The translations under genes were made by a program, and so were the position numbers. Shown here one piece after another: positions 1-5,712 of a stretch of 6,134 nucleotides of DNA; within the stretch, counting starts at the first letter, position 1, and the number at the start of each line of letters is the position of its first letter. The notes under the pieces are model-generated. The model saw nothing but the letters and a program-made list of their open reading frames with translations, was not told the DNA's origin and ran no database searches. The stretch comes from Candidatus Competibacteraceae bacterium (GTDB lineage: Bacteria; Pseudomonadota; Gammaproteobacteria; Competibacterales; Competibacteraceae). The stretch lies in the NCBI GenBank assembly GCA_020445005.1, contig JAGRHM010000615.1, positions 1-6,134 on the forward strand. Direction: 5' to 3'.

Positions 1-3000
1 GGTTGCGAGATATGGTCGTCGATAACAATCGCGCCGACTTTCCAAACTGCCAAGATCGGCTCATTTTCGCGGGGGGCTCGCTTGAGATTGTGGATTCGAT
101 TCTCGGTAACAATCTTAAAGAGCAAAACGACCCTAGCGCGCTGATCGCCGTTCTTGGTCCATCGTTACGCATCGAAAACTCTGTACTGGACTTTAAAGAA
201 AACAAAACTCTATTCCCATTTGAAGGCGGCGCATCGAATGGCCTTGGCGGGAAAACCGTCGAAATCCTCGACAGTGTGATTGCTGTTGGCGTTGCGGGCG
301 CAACATCCACCGCCATGCGGTTTGAAAATAGCGACGTATCGATCACCAACTCAAAGCTCATCGGTGCCTTGACCGGGTTCTGTGGAGCGCTTGTCGAGGC
401 GCGTCAGAATACCCGGCTTGCCCTCACCAACGTAACGATGTTCGCCGATGGTCGGCCATGTCCGGTGGAGCCGGATTTGCCAGCGCTATTGGGCGTTTTT
501 TCAGGCAGCCAGTTGAACATCGTGAACACACTGCTGTTTCGCCGTGCCTTCGGCAATCCGATCGATCCCGCCACACATGCGCCGGCGGTTACGGTTAGCG
601 GCGCGACGATCACGCGCAGCGCCAATAACTTTGCCGATGATCCGGAGGCGCCGGCGATTCTGGGTGGAACCGCGACGGGAGATCCTGGCCTGTTATTAAA
701 CGGATATGCCTGTAATTTCACGCAATTTCCACCGGGTGATCCCGATTGTGATCCGGTGTTGGGTAGCCCGCTGATCGATGCCGGAGACAGCTTGCTCGCC
801 GTCGATCCACGCACGGGCAACCCACTGGCCATCGATCTGCGGCGCAATCCGCGCATTAACGGCGCGGCAGTGGACATCGGTGCGCTGGAGCGCCAACAGG
901 CGCCCGGTTCCATCACCATCGTCAAGCAGGCCACGCCTAAGGACGGTACGAACCTCAATTTCATTCTGGGCGGACCCGACATTGTCCAGCAGAACTTCAC
1001 CCTGGACGACGCCGCACCGGATGACAACGATAGTATCGGGGCCAGCAAGACCATTGCTTCGTTGACGCCCGGCGCTTACCTGCTGTCCGAACAATCTGTC
1101 GCCGGCTGGCATTTGGAGAGCATCGTTTGCACCAGCGACCGGCCTGGCAGCGCGCTGGTGATCACCCTGCCCAGCGTCTCGATTACGCTGCGCGAAGCAG
1201 AGCGAGTGACCTGCACGTTCACCAACCAGAAGCAAGGCAGCTTGACGGTGGTCAAGAAAGCGCTGGGCGGGAACGACACCTTCAACTTCAGCAGTAATAC
1301 GCTGATTCCCGATAGCTTCCCTCTCACGACCACGAATGGCGCAGCGCAGATCACCTACAACAATCTGGCACCGGGCCGCTACGACATCAGCGAAAATACG
1401 CTGCCCGCCGGTTGGAGCGCGGCTTCCGCCACCTGCGACAACGGTGACGATCCCAGCGCAATCGATGTCGTGCCAGGTGCGAACGTGACCTGTACCTTCG
1501 AGAACCGCAAACAGAACAACATCATCGTCGTCAAGCGCGCCATTGGTGGTGATAACGCATTTAATTTTACCGCCAGCACCAACCTTGCGGCGACAGGCGC
1601 TTTCAGCCTGACCACTGTGAATGGCGAAGCCGTGCAAGCCTTTGGCGGATTGGCGGCGGGTTCCTATAGCATCGCTGAAACCGCCTCGGCCGGCTGGACC
1701 GCCACCGTGGCCGATCCGGTCTGCAGCAACGGCAACAATGCCAGCAATATCAATCTTGCGTCTGGGCAAATCGTCGTCTGCGTATTCCTCAGCGTGATCC
1801 AGGACACGCTCGTGGTGGAAAAGAAAACCCTCGGCGGCGATGCAACATTCAATTTCACCAGCTCCAGCAACGCCATCGGTAACTTCAGTCTAACCACCAT
1901 GAATGGCGAGGCTATCCGGGCGTTCAACAACCTGCCTTCCGGGCAATACAACGTGACGGAAGCAACTCCTCCCACCGGTTGGGATTTGACCGGTAATACC
2001 TGCTCCAGCGGCGTCACGCTGTCGCCGGGCGGCCTTGTAACCTGCACGTTCACCAACACCCAGCGCGGCGCCATCAACATTGTCAAACGCACAACGAGTG
2101 GTGATGGAACCTTCTCGTTCACCAGCGCCACCCTCGGCAACTTCAATCTCACCACCCGTGGTACGACCGCGACCCAACACTTCCCCAACTTACTCCCCGG
2201 CGCTTACAGCGTGAACGAAAATGCGCAAGCCGGTTGGGAACAGGGCGCGGCTACCTGTAGCGACGGCAGCAACCCCACGGCCATTCAACTCGATCCAGGC
2301 GAAACCGTTACCTGTACGTTCACCAGCGCTCAAGATGGGCAATTGGTCGTGGTCAAGAATACGGTAGGCGGCGACGCGACCTTCGCCTTTACCAGCACCG
2401 TGCCGGGACATTCCAGTTTTAACCTGGCGACCGTGAGCGGAACGGCGACCGCTACCTTCGCCAATGTCAAGCCGGGCGCCTATGCCTTGCAGGAGCAACC
2501 TTTGGCGGGTTGGGATTTGGTCAGCGCCCAATGCAGCAACGGCAACAATCCGGATGCCATTACCCTGGTCGCAGGTCAAACAATCACTTGCACCTTCATC
2601 AATGCTCGAAAAGGGACCGCTAACCAGCCGCCGGTCGCGAATGCCGACAGCTACACGACCCCGGAAGGCGTCCTACTGGACCTCCCCGCGCCCGGCGTCC
2701 TGGCCAACGACCGAGACCCCGACGGCAACCCGCTCAGCGCCATCCTGGTCGCTCCCTCCACGCAAGGCACGGTGCAACTGACCCCCAGCGGCGGCTTCAC
2801 CTATCAGCCCACCGCGCTGACGGCACCCTGCACCAGCGACCGCACCGACGCTTTTACCTACTTTGCCAATGATGGCCTGGTCAACTCGACGACCCCGGCC
2901 ACCGTGACCCTCACGATCCATTGCGTCAACCAAGCGCCGGTCGGGCGCCCCGACGCCTACTCGACTCCACAGGACACCGACTTGGTCGTCCCCGCGCCGG

Positions 3001-4052
3001 GCGTGTTGACCAATGACAGCGACCCGGACGGCAATCTCTTGCAGATGGCGCTGGTCACCGGTCCCGCCCATGGCGCACTGACCCCAGCCCTGGACGGCAG
3101 CTTCCGCTACCGTCCTGCTCCTGGCTTCAGTGGCGCGGACGCCTTTACCTACCAGGCCAGCGACGGCGCGCTGACCAGCACCCTGGTCACCGTCACCCTG
3201 ACCGTCGTCCCGACCGTCACCCCGCCGGTGAACCCGCCGGTCACCCTTGCCACGGCCCGGCTGATCAACCTGTCCAGTCGCGGCTGGGCCGGCAGCGGCG
3301 ACGCCCTGCTCATCGACGGCTTCATCCTCGGCGGCGGCGACACGCCCCGGCCAGTCATCGTGCGCGCCCTCGGTCCTGCCCTGGCCGACATCGGCCTGGC
3401 CGACCCCTTGGCCAACCCCCGCCTGCGCGTTACCACCGTCACCGGCGACCCGATCGCCGAAAACGACGATTGGCAACAGGCCCCCAACGCCGCCGAGCTG
3501 GAACGGCTCGGCTACGCCCCGGCCTACCCGCAAGAAGCCGCTCTGCTGCTTACCCTCAACCCGCACGTTCCCTACACCGTGCTGGTCGACGGCGCCGACG
3601 CCGCCACCGGCCTGGCCCTGGTGGAAATCCTCGACCCGGAGCGCACCGTAGCGGTCAACCCCCGCCTGATCAACCTCTCCGCACGCGGTTGGGTCGGGAC
3701 GGGTGATGACCTTCTCATCGGCGGGTTGATCCTGGGCGGCGGCGACGCCCCCCGGCGCATCCTGGCGCGCGTCCTTGGCCCCACCCTGGTCAACGCCCCA
3801 CTGGGCGACCCGCTGCTGGAGAACCCGCAACTCACCTTCACCACCCTGGACGGACAGGTCATCGCCGAAAACGACGACTGGGCGCAACAGCCGGACGCCG
3901 CCGCCATCGCCGCCACCGGCTTGGCCCCGCCCGATCCGCGGGAACCGGCCTTGTTGCTCACCCTGGAGCCCCACGTCCCCCACACCCTGCTGGTGCGCGG
4001 GGTCAACGGCGCCACCGGCTTGGCTTTGCTGGAAATCCTGGAAGTGCCCTAG
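1..4052 (+). CDS. Large modular secreted/surface protein, 3' part (beta-helix, prealbumin-like repeats, Tandem-95 repeats, duplicated C-terminal module)
   Basis: This reading frame is already open at the left edge and ends at TAG 4050-4052. The first possible start, TTG at position 3, has no visible ribosome site and falls in mid-domain, so the true start and any signal peptide lie upstream. Residues below count from codon 3-5; 1349 are visible. Order: beta-helix rungs (~25-205), choice-of-anchor Q-like ending (254-296), six prealbumin-like repeats (302-870), two Tandem-95/cadherin-like repeats (874-1069), a Thr/Pro linker (1070-1080) and two copies of a C-terminal module (1086-1349). Such all-beta repeat architecture is known from bacterial adhesins and matrix proteins, so I infer an extracellular structural or adhesive role. 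No catalytic motif is evident. The C terminus (LEILEVP) has no membrane anchor, LPXTG, PEP-CTERM or beta-barrel, so the secretion route cannot be read from this part. Base composition rises strongly along the gene. Confidence is high that it is a real gene and low on its exact function. Confidence 0.8.
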   Translation, partial: LRDMVVDNNRADFPNCQDRLIFAGGSLEIVDSILGNNLKEQNDPSALIAVLGPSLRIENSVLDFKENKTLFPFEGGASNGLGGKTVEILDSVIAVGVAGATSTAMRFENSDVSITNSKLIGALTGFCGALVEARQNTRLALTNVTMFADGRPCPVEPDLPALLGVFSGSQLNIVNTLLFRRAFGNPIDPATHAPAVTVSGATITRSANNFADDPEAPAILGGTATGDPGLLLNGYACNFTQFPPGDPDCDPVLGSPLIDAGDSLLAVDPRTGNPLAIDLRRNPRINGAAVDIGALERQQAPGSITIVKQATPKDGTNLNFILGGPDIVQQNFTLDDAAPDDNDSIGASKTIASLTPGAYLLSEQSVAGWHLESIVCTSDRPGSALVITLPSVSITLREAERVTCTFTNQKQGSLTVVKKALGGNDTFNFSSNTLIPDSFPLTTTNGAAQITYNNLAPGRYDISENTLPAGWSAASATCDNGDDPSAIDVVPGANVTCTFENRKQNNIIVVKRAIGGDNAFNFTASTNLAATGAFSLTTVNGEAVQAFGGLAAGSYSIAETASAGWTATVADPVCSNGNNASNINLASGQIVVCVFLSVIQDTLVVEKKTLGGDATFNFTSSSNAIGNFSLTTMNGEAIRAFNNLPSGQYNVTEATPPTGWDLTGNTCSSGVTLSPGGLVTCTFTNTQRGAINIVKRTTSGDGTFSFTSATLGNFNLTTRGTTATQHFPNLLPGAYSVNENAQAGWEQGAATCSDGSNPTAIQLDPGETVTCTFTSAQDGQLVVVKNTVGGDATFAFTSTVPGHSSFNLATVSGTATATFANVKPGAYALQEQPLAGWDLVSAQCSNGNNPDAITLVAGQTITCTFINARKGTANQPPVANADSYTTPEGVLLDLPAPGVLANDRDPDGNPLSAILVAPSTQGTVQLTPSGGFTYQPTALTAPCTSDRTDAFTYFANDGLVNSTTPATVTLTIHCVNQAPVGRPDAYSTPQDTDLVVPAPGVLTNDSDPDGNLLQMALVTGPAHGALTPALDGSFRYRPAPGFSGADAFTYQASDGALTSTLVTVTLTVVPTVTPPVNPPVTLATARLINLSSRGWAGSGDALLIDGFILGGGDTPRPVIVRALGPALADIGLADPLANPRLRVTTVTGDPIAENDDWQQAPNAAELERLGYAPAYPQEAALLLTLNPHVPYTVLVDGADAATGLALVEILDPERTVAVNPRLINLSARGWVGTGDDLLIGGLILGGGDAPRRILARVLGPTLVNAPLGDPLLENPQLTFTTLDGQVIAENDDWAQQPDAAAIAATGLAPPDPREPALLLTLEPHVPHTLLVRGVNGATGLALLEILEVP
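3..890 (+). other. Beta-helix domain with choice-of-anchor Q-like C-terminal signature
   Basis: This encodes residues 1-296 of the large protein. Irregularly spaced segments of the pattern hydrophobic-x-hydrophobic-x-N/D-S/T-x-hydrophobic recur: LEIVDSIL (27), LRIENSVL (55), VEILDSVI (86), VSITNSKL (112), LALTNVTM (139), LNIVNTLL (171) and VTVSGATI (196). This is the rung pattern of right-handed parallel beta-helices. The region closes with GSPLIDAGD (254-262) and a RRNPRINGAAVDIGALE stretch ending at 296. That GSPxIDAG...R.DIGAxE pair is the hallmark I know from 'choice-of-anchor Q' proteins of environmental bacteria. Such helices often bind glycans or form adhesin shafts, but no polysaccharide-lyase active site can be identified here. 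The N-terminal rungs are missing because the window starts inside the domain. Confidence 0.75.
906..2612 (+). repeat. Six tandem prealbumin-like (SpaA/CnaB-like) protein repeats
   Basis: Six consecutive repeats occupy residues 302-411, 412-504, 505-600, 601-688, 689-778 and 779-870. Their consensus runs: V-V/I-x-K-x-x-x-GGD-x-TFNFTS, then FxLTT-NG, then L-x-PG-x-Y-x-x-x-E, then AGW, then C-S/D-NG-x-NP-x-AI, then PG-x-x-VTCTFTN. Every repeat has Lys at offset +6 (308, 418, 511, 607, 695, 785), a Glu before the Gly-Trp (363, 464, 559, 653, 739, 831) and two Cys (376/404, 478/497, 574/593, 667/681, 752/771, 844/863). Repeat 1 is the longest and most diverged; repeat 4 lacks the NPxAI segment. 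The layout resembles prealbumin-like/SpaA beta-sandwich domains that build stalks in surface proteins. The repeats differ clearly in DNA sequence, so the array is not a fresh duplication. Confidence 0.8.
2622..3209 (+). repeat. Two Tandem-95 / cadherin-like Ig repeats
   Basis: Residues 874-975 and 976-1069 each begin NQPPVANAD or NQAPVGRPD, continue with PAPGVLxND-x-DPDGN and close with DAFTYxAxDG followed by a TxVTLT strand. This is the classic pattern of Tandem-95/VCBS-type bacterial Ig domains in large secreted adhesins. The DPDGN loops are acidic and could bind calcium, as cadherin-like repeats often do; this is inferred. The first copy carries an extra Cys pair (943 and 974) absent from the second. 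A Thr/Pro-rich linker, residues 1070-1080, separates these repeats from the C-terminal modules. Confidence 0.85.
3258..4049 (+). repeat. Duplicated ~130-residue C-terminal module
   Basis: Two copies start at residues 1086 and 1221 (period 135, with one extra residue in copy 2 near LLENP). Shared motifs in order: RLINLS-x-RGW, GSGD/GTGD, LLI-x-G-x-ILGGGD-x-PR, LGP (1123-1125 and 1258-1260), IAENDDW (Trp 1157 and 1293), ALLLTL-x-PHVP and ATGLAL-x-EIL. I recall this GxGDxxLIxGF...RALGPxL...NDxW pattern from ends of big secreted proteins in Verrucomicrobia and other environmental bacteria, but I have no family name to give it. The protein stops right after copy 2, so the module may serve a terminal role such as display or surface attachment. 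That is inference only. The DNA copies are similar, very GC-rich and biased to C in third positions. Confidence 0.8.
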
Positions 4053-4111
4053 TGCATCAGGGGATTCAATTTGTCGGACATTACCTGGGAAATCCTGAGA
4101 GAGTCTTGATC
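4053..4111 (+). other. Short intergenic gap before lptE
   Basis: These 59 bases separate the surface-protein stop from the lptE start. A TTGTCG hexamer at 4071-4076 weakly resembles a -35 box, but nothing like TATAAT lies 16-18 bases on. A GGATT (4062-4066) / AATCC (4091-4095) pairing has a long loop and no T-tract. No convincing promoter or intrinsic terminator is therefore visible, and read-through from the large gene into lptE remains possible. Confidence 0.6.
4097..4103 (+). promoter_or_regulatory. Probable ribosome binding site of lptE
   Basis: The purine run GAGAGAG lies 8 bases upstream of ATG 4112. It is only a partial match to the Shine-Dalgarno consensus, but its spacing is right. 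It supports ATG 4112 over the upstream in-frame GTG at 4052 that overlaps the previous stop codon. Confidence 0.5.
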
Positions 4112-4618
4112 ATGCGTTGGATGATGGGAAGTGGCTTTGGCCTGATGTTGCTGACCCTAGCGGGTTGCGGCTTTCAATTACGCGGCCAGGCGCAATTGCC
4201 GCCGGAAATGCGGGTGACTTACGTGCAAAGCACGTCAGGTCTTTCCCCACCCGGTTCCGTGAGCCGCAAACTTCCGTTGTTGCTGGCGAACAATGGCGTA
4301 ACCATTACCCGCGATCCGGCCCAGGCGACCGCCACGCTGACCATCCTGCGCGAGGGTAGCGGTCGTCGCGTTGTGGCCGCCGACCGCTTCGGCATCGAGC
4401 GTCAGTATGTGATCGCCTACGATGTGACTTACCAGGTGACACTGGCCAATGGACAAACACTGATTCCCGCCGAGGCATTCAACGCCAATCGCACCGTGCT
4501 GTTCGATGAAAACCGGGTGCTGGGCTTTGAAGCCGCCCAGGAGTCTTTGGTCGACAGCATGGCTGAGGACCTGTCCTGGCAAATCGTCCGCCGCCTGCAA
4601 GCCGCTGCCGGTTCCTGA
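4112..4618 (+). CDS. lptE: LPS-assembly lipoprotein LptE
   Basis: This 168-residue lipoprotein is the outer-membrane partner of LptD. LptE plugs the LptD barrel and helps deliver lipopolysaccharide to the cell surface as the last step of the Lpt bridge. A short signal peptide (MRW..., hydrophobic core FGLMLLTLAG) ends in a lipobox LAGC with the acylated Cys at residue 19. Residue +2 is Gly rather than Asp, consistent with Lol transport to the outer membrane. The mature start CGFQLRG is near-diagnostic for LptE. Further family features are a central RRVVAADRFG stretch, the YxVTYQVTLANG strand region, FDENRVLGFEAAQE (from 131) and a C-terminal helix ending QIVRRLQ. ATG 4112 was chosen because it gives the normal signal-peptide length and follows a purine-rich site; an upstream GTG would add 20 untypical residues. 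holA begins 8 bases downstream, so the two are probably co-transcribed, as in many gammaproteobacteria. Confidence 0.95.
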   Translation: MRWMMGSGFGLMLLTLAGCGFQLRGQAQLPPEMRVTYVQSTSGLSPPGSVSRKLPLLLANNGVTITRDPAQATATLTILREGSGRRVVAADRFGIERQYVIAYDVTYQVTLANGQTLIPAEAFNANRTVLFDENRVLGFEAAQESLVDSMAEDLSWQIVRRLQAAAGS

Positions 4619-4626
4619 GATTCCCC

Positions 4627-5658
4627 TTGCGCCTGCCTCCCGACAAACTCGCCGCGCATTTGCGTAAAACGCTGGCGCGCATCTATCTGGTGTTCGGTGA
4701 GGAAATCCTGCTGGCCCAGGAAGCCGCCGACGCCATCCGCGCCGCTGCCCGCGAGCACGGCTATAGTGAACGGGAAGGTCTGACTGTGGAAACCGGTTTC
4801 GACTGGAACGCCCTGCAGCAACTGGCTTCCAGTCCCTCCCTGTTCGCCAATCGCCGATTGCTGGAATTGCGGATGAGCGACGCCAAGCCGGGCGATGCCG
4901 GTTCCAAGGCGCTCATCGCTTATGCAGCGCGGCCCGCCGAGGACGCCGTGCTGCTGGTCACCGTTGGCAAAGTCGATTGGCAAGCACAGAAAAGTCACTG
5001 GTTCGCGGCGCTGGACGAAACCGGGGTGGTCATACCCGCCCTGCCAGTCGATGCGCGCCAACTACCGGCCTGGATTGAACGTCGGTTACGCGATAAGGGT
5101 CTTCACCCCGCGCCTGAAGCCGTGACGCTGCTTAGCGAGCGAGTGGAGGGCAATTTACTGGCGGCGGCCCAGGAGATTGAGAAGCTGGCCCTGACAGTAA
5201 ACGACCGGTCATTAACCGTCGAAACCATTCTGGCCGCCGTGGGAGACAGCGCCCGTTTCAGCATCTATGATTTTGTGGACGCCGCACTGCTGGGCGATGC
5301 AGAACGAGTAGTGCGCATTCTGGACGGCTTGCGCGGCGAAGGCATCGAACCGGTGCTGGTCAACTGGGCTTTGCATCGAGAAGTTCGTACTTTGCACAGT
5401 CTGGCTTTTGCCCGCGCTGGGGGGCAATCCCTGGAAGCGGCGCTGAACGCTAACAAAATCTGGGAAAAGCGCAAGCCACTGGTTCGCCAGGCTCTGCAAC
5501 GCTTGACGTTGACCGATTGTCGACGCCTGTTGCGTGAGTGTTCACACATTGATCGCTGCATTAAGGGCGCAGAAATTGGCGCGCCCTGGGATGAATTGCT
5601 GACAGCAGGTTTGCGGCTGACCGGTCGGGAATTATTGCCCGGTGAAAAGTCCCTCTAA
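4627..5658 (+). CDS. holA: DNA polymerase III subunit delta (HolA)
   Basis: HolA is the delta subunit of the clamp loader: it opens the beta sliding clamp so that the complex can load it on primed DNA during replication. The 343-residue product matches the usual length (E. coli HolA is also 343). Family signatures are the N-terminal MRLPPDKLAAHL, YLVFGEEILLAQEAADAIR (about 19-37), FDWNALQQLASSPSLFANRRLLEL (from 58), EGNLLAAAQEIEKLAL (174-189), RFSIYDFVDAALLGD in the middle domain and NKIWEKRKPLVRQALQRL (from 276) in the C-terminal helical collar domain. As in other delta subunits, no ATP-binding P-loop is seen. The start is TTG at 4627, the only start that yields the normal N terminus; no in-frame ATG occurs until well inside the domain. 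A weak GAG at 4617-4619, overlapping the lptE stop, could serve as ribosome site. Tight spacing suggests translational coupling to lptE. Confidence 0.95.
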   Translation: MRLPPDKLAAHLRKTLARIYLVFGEEILLAQEAADAIRAAAREHGYSEREGLTVETGFDWNALQQLASSPSLFANRRLLELRMSDAKPGDAGSKALIAYAARPAEDAVLLVTVGKVDWQAQKSHWFAALDETGVVIPALPVDARQLPAWIERRLRDKGLHPAPEAVTLLSERVEGNLLAAAQEIEKLALTVNDRSLTVETILAAVGDSARFSIYDFVDAALLGDAERVVRILDGLRGEGIEPVLVNWALHREVRTLHSLAFARAGGQSLEAALNANKIWEKRKPLVRQALQRLTLTDCRRLLRECSHIDRCIKGAEIGAPWDELLTAGLRLTGRELLPGEKSL

Positions 5659-5698
5659 ATGGGCATGAAATACACGCCAACGCGCGAAGCGGCGGCCA

Positions 5699-5703
5699 TG
5701 AGG
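5699..5703 (+). promoter_or_regulatory. Possible ribosome binding site of proA
   Basis: TGAGG lies 9 bases upstream of ATG 5713 and is the best-spaced Shine-Dalgarno-like element in the leader. It favours 5713 over the other in-frame ATGs. AGGA at 5729-5732 sits too close (one base) to ATG 5734 to serve that codon. Confidence 0.4.
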
Positions 5704-5712
5704 TTTTGCTTG

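Noticed and set aside
3..5. TTG at position 3 as the real start of the large protein
   Set aside because: The frame is open to the window edge, there is no room for a ribosome site, and the sequence begins inside a beta-helix without a signal peptide.
696..1769. Antisense open frame of 357 codons on the - strand
   Set aside because: It overlaps the prealbumin-like repeats in full, shows no domain and has the skewed composition of a shadow frame.
3186..3245. ACCGTC/CCGCCGGT microrepeats as a possible slippage or mobile-element edge
   Set aside because: They encode an ordinary Thr/Val/Pro linker in high-GC DNA and form no regular tandem array or inverted ends.
2673..3983. Long antisense open frame (436 codons) on the - strand opposite the C-terminal half of the large gene
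   Set aside because: It lies in the most GC-rich, C3-biased stretch, where antisense stops are scarce. The translation is Gly/Val/Gln/Asp-rich low complexity with no recognisable domain, while the + strand encodes clear repeats.
4062..4095. Possible terminator hairpin (GGATT / AATCC) after the large gene
   Set aside because: Only five base pairs, a loop of about 24 bases and no T-tract.
4052..4111. GTG 4052 as start of lptE, overlapping the previous stop (TAGTG)
   Set aside because: It would add 20 untypical residues ahead of the signal peptide; ATG 4112 has a purine-rich ribosome site and puts the lipobox Cys at residue 19.
4429..5061. Antisense open frame spanning the lptE-holA junction
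   Set aside because: Both + strand genes are confidently identified and the antisense product resembles nothing.
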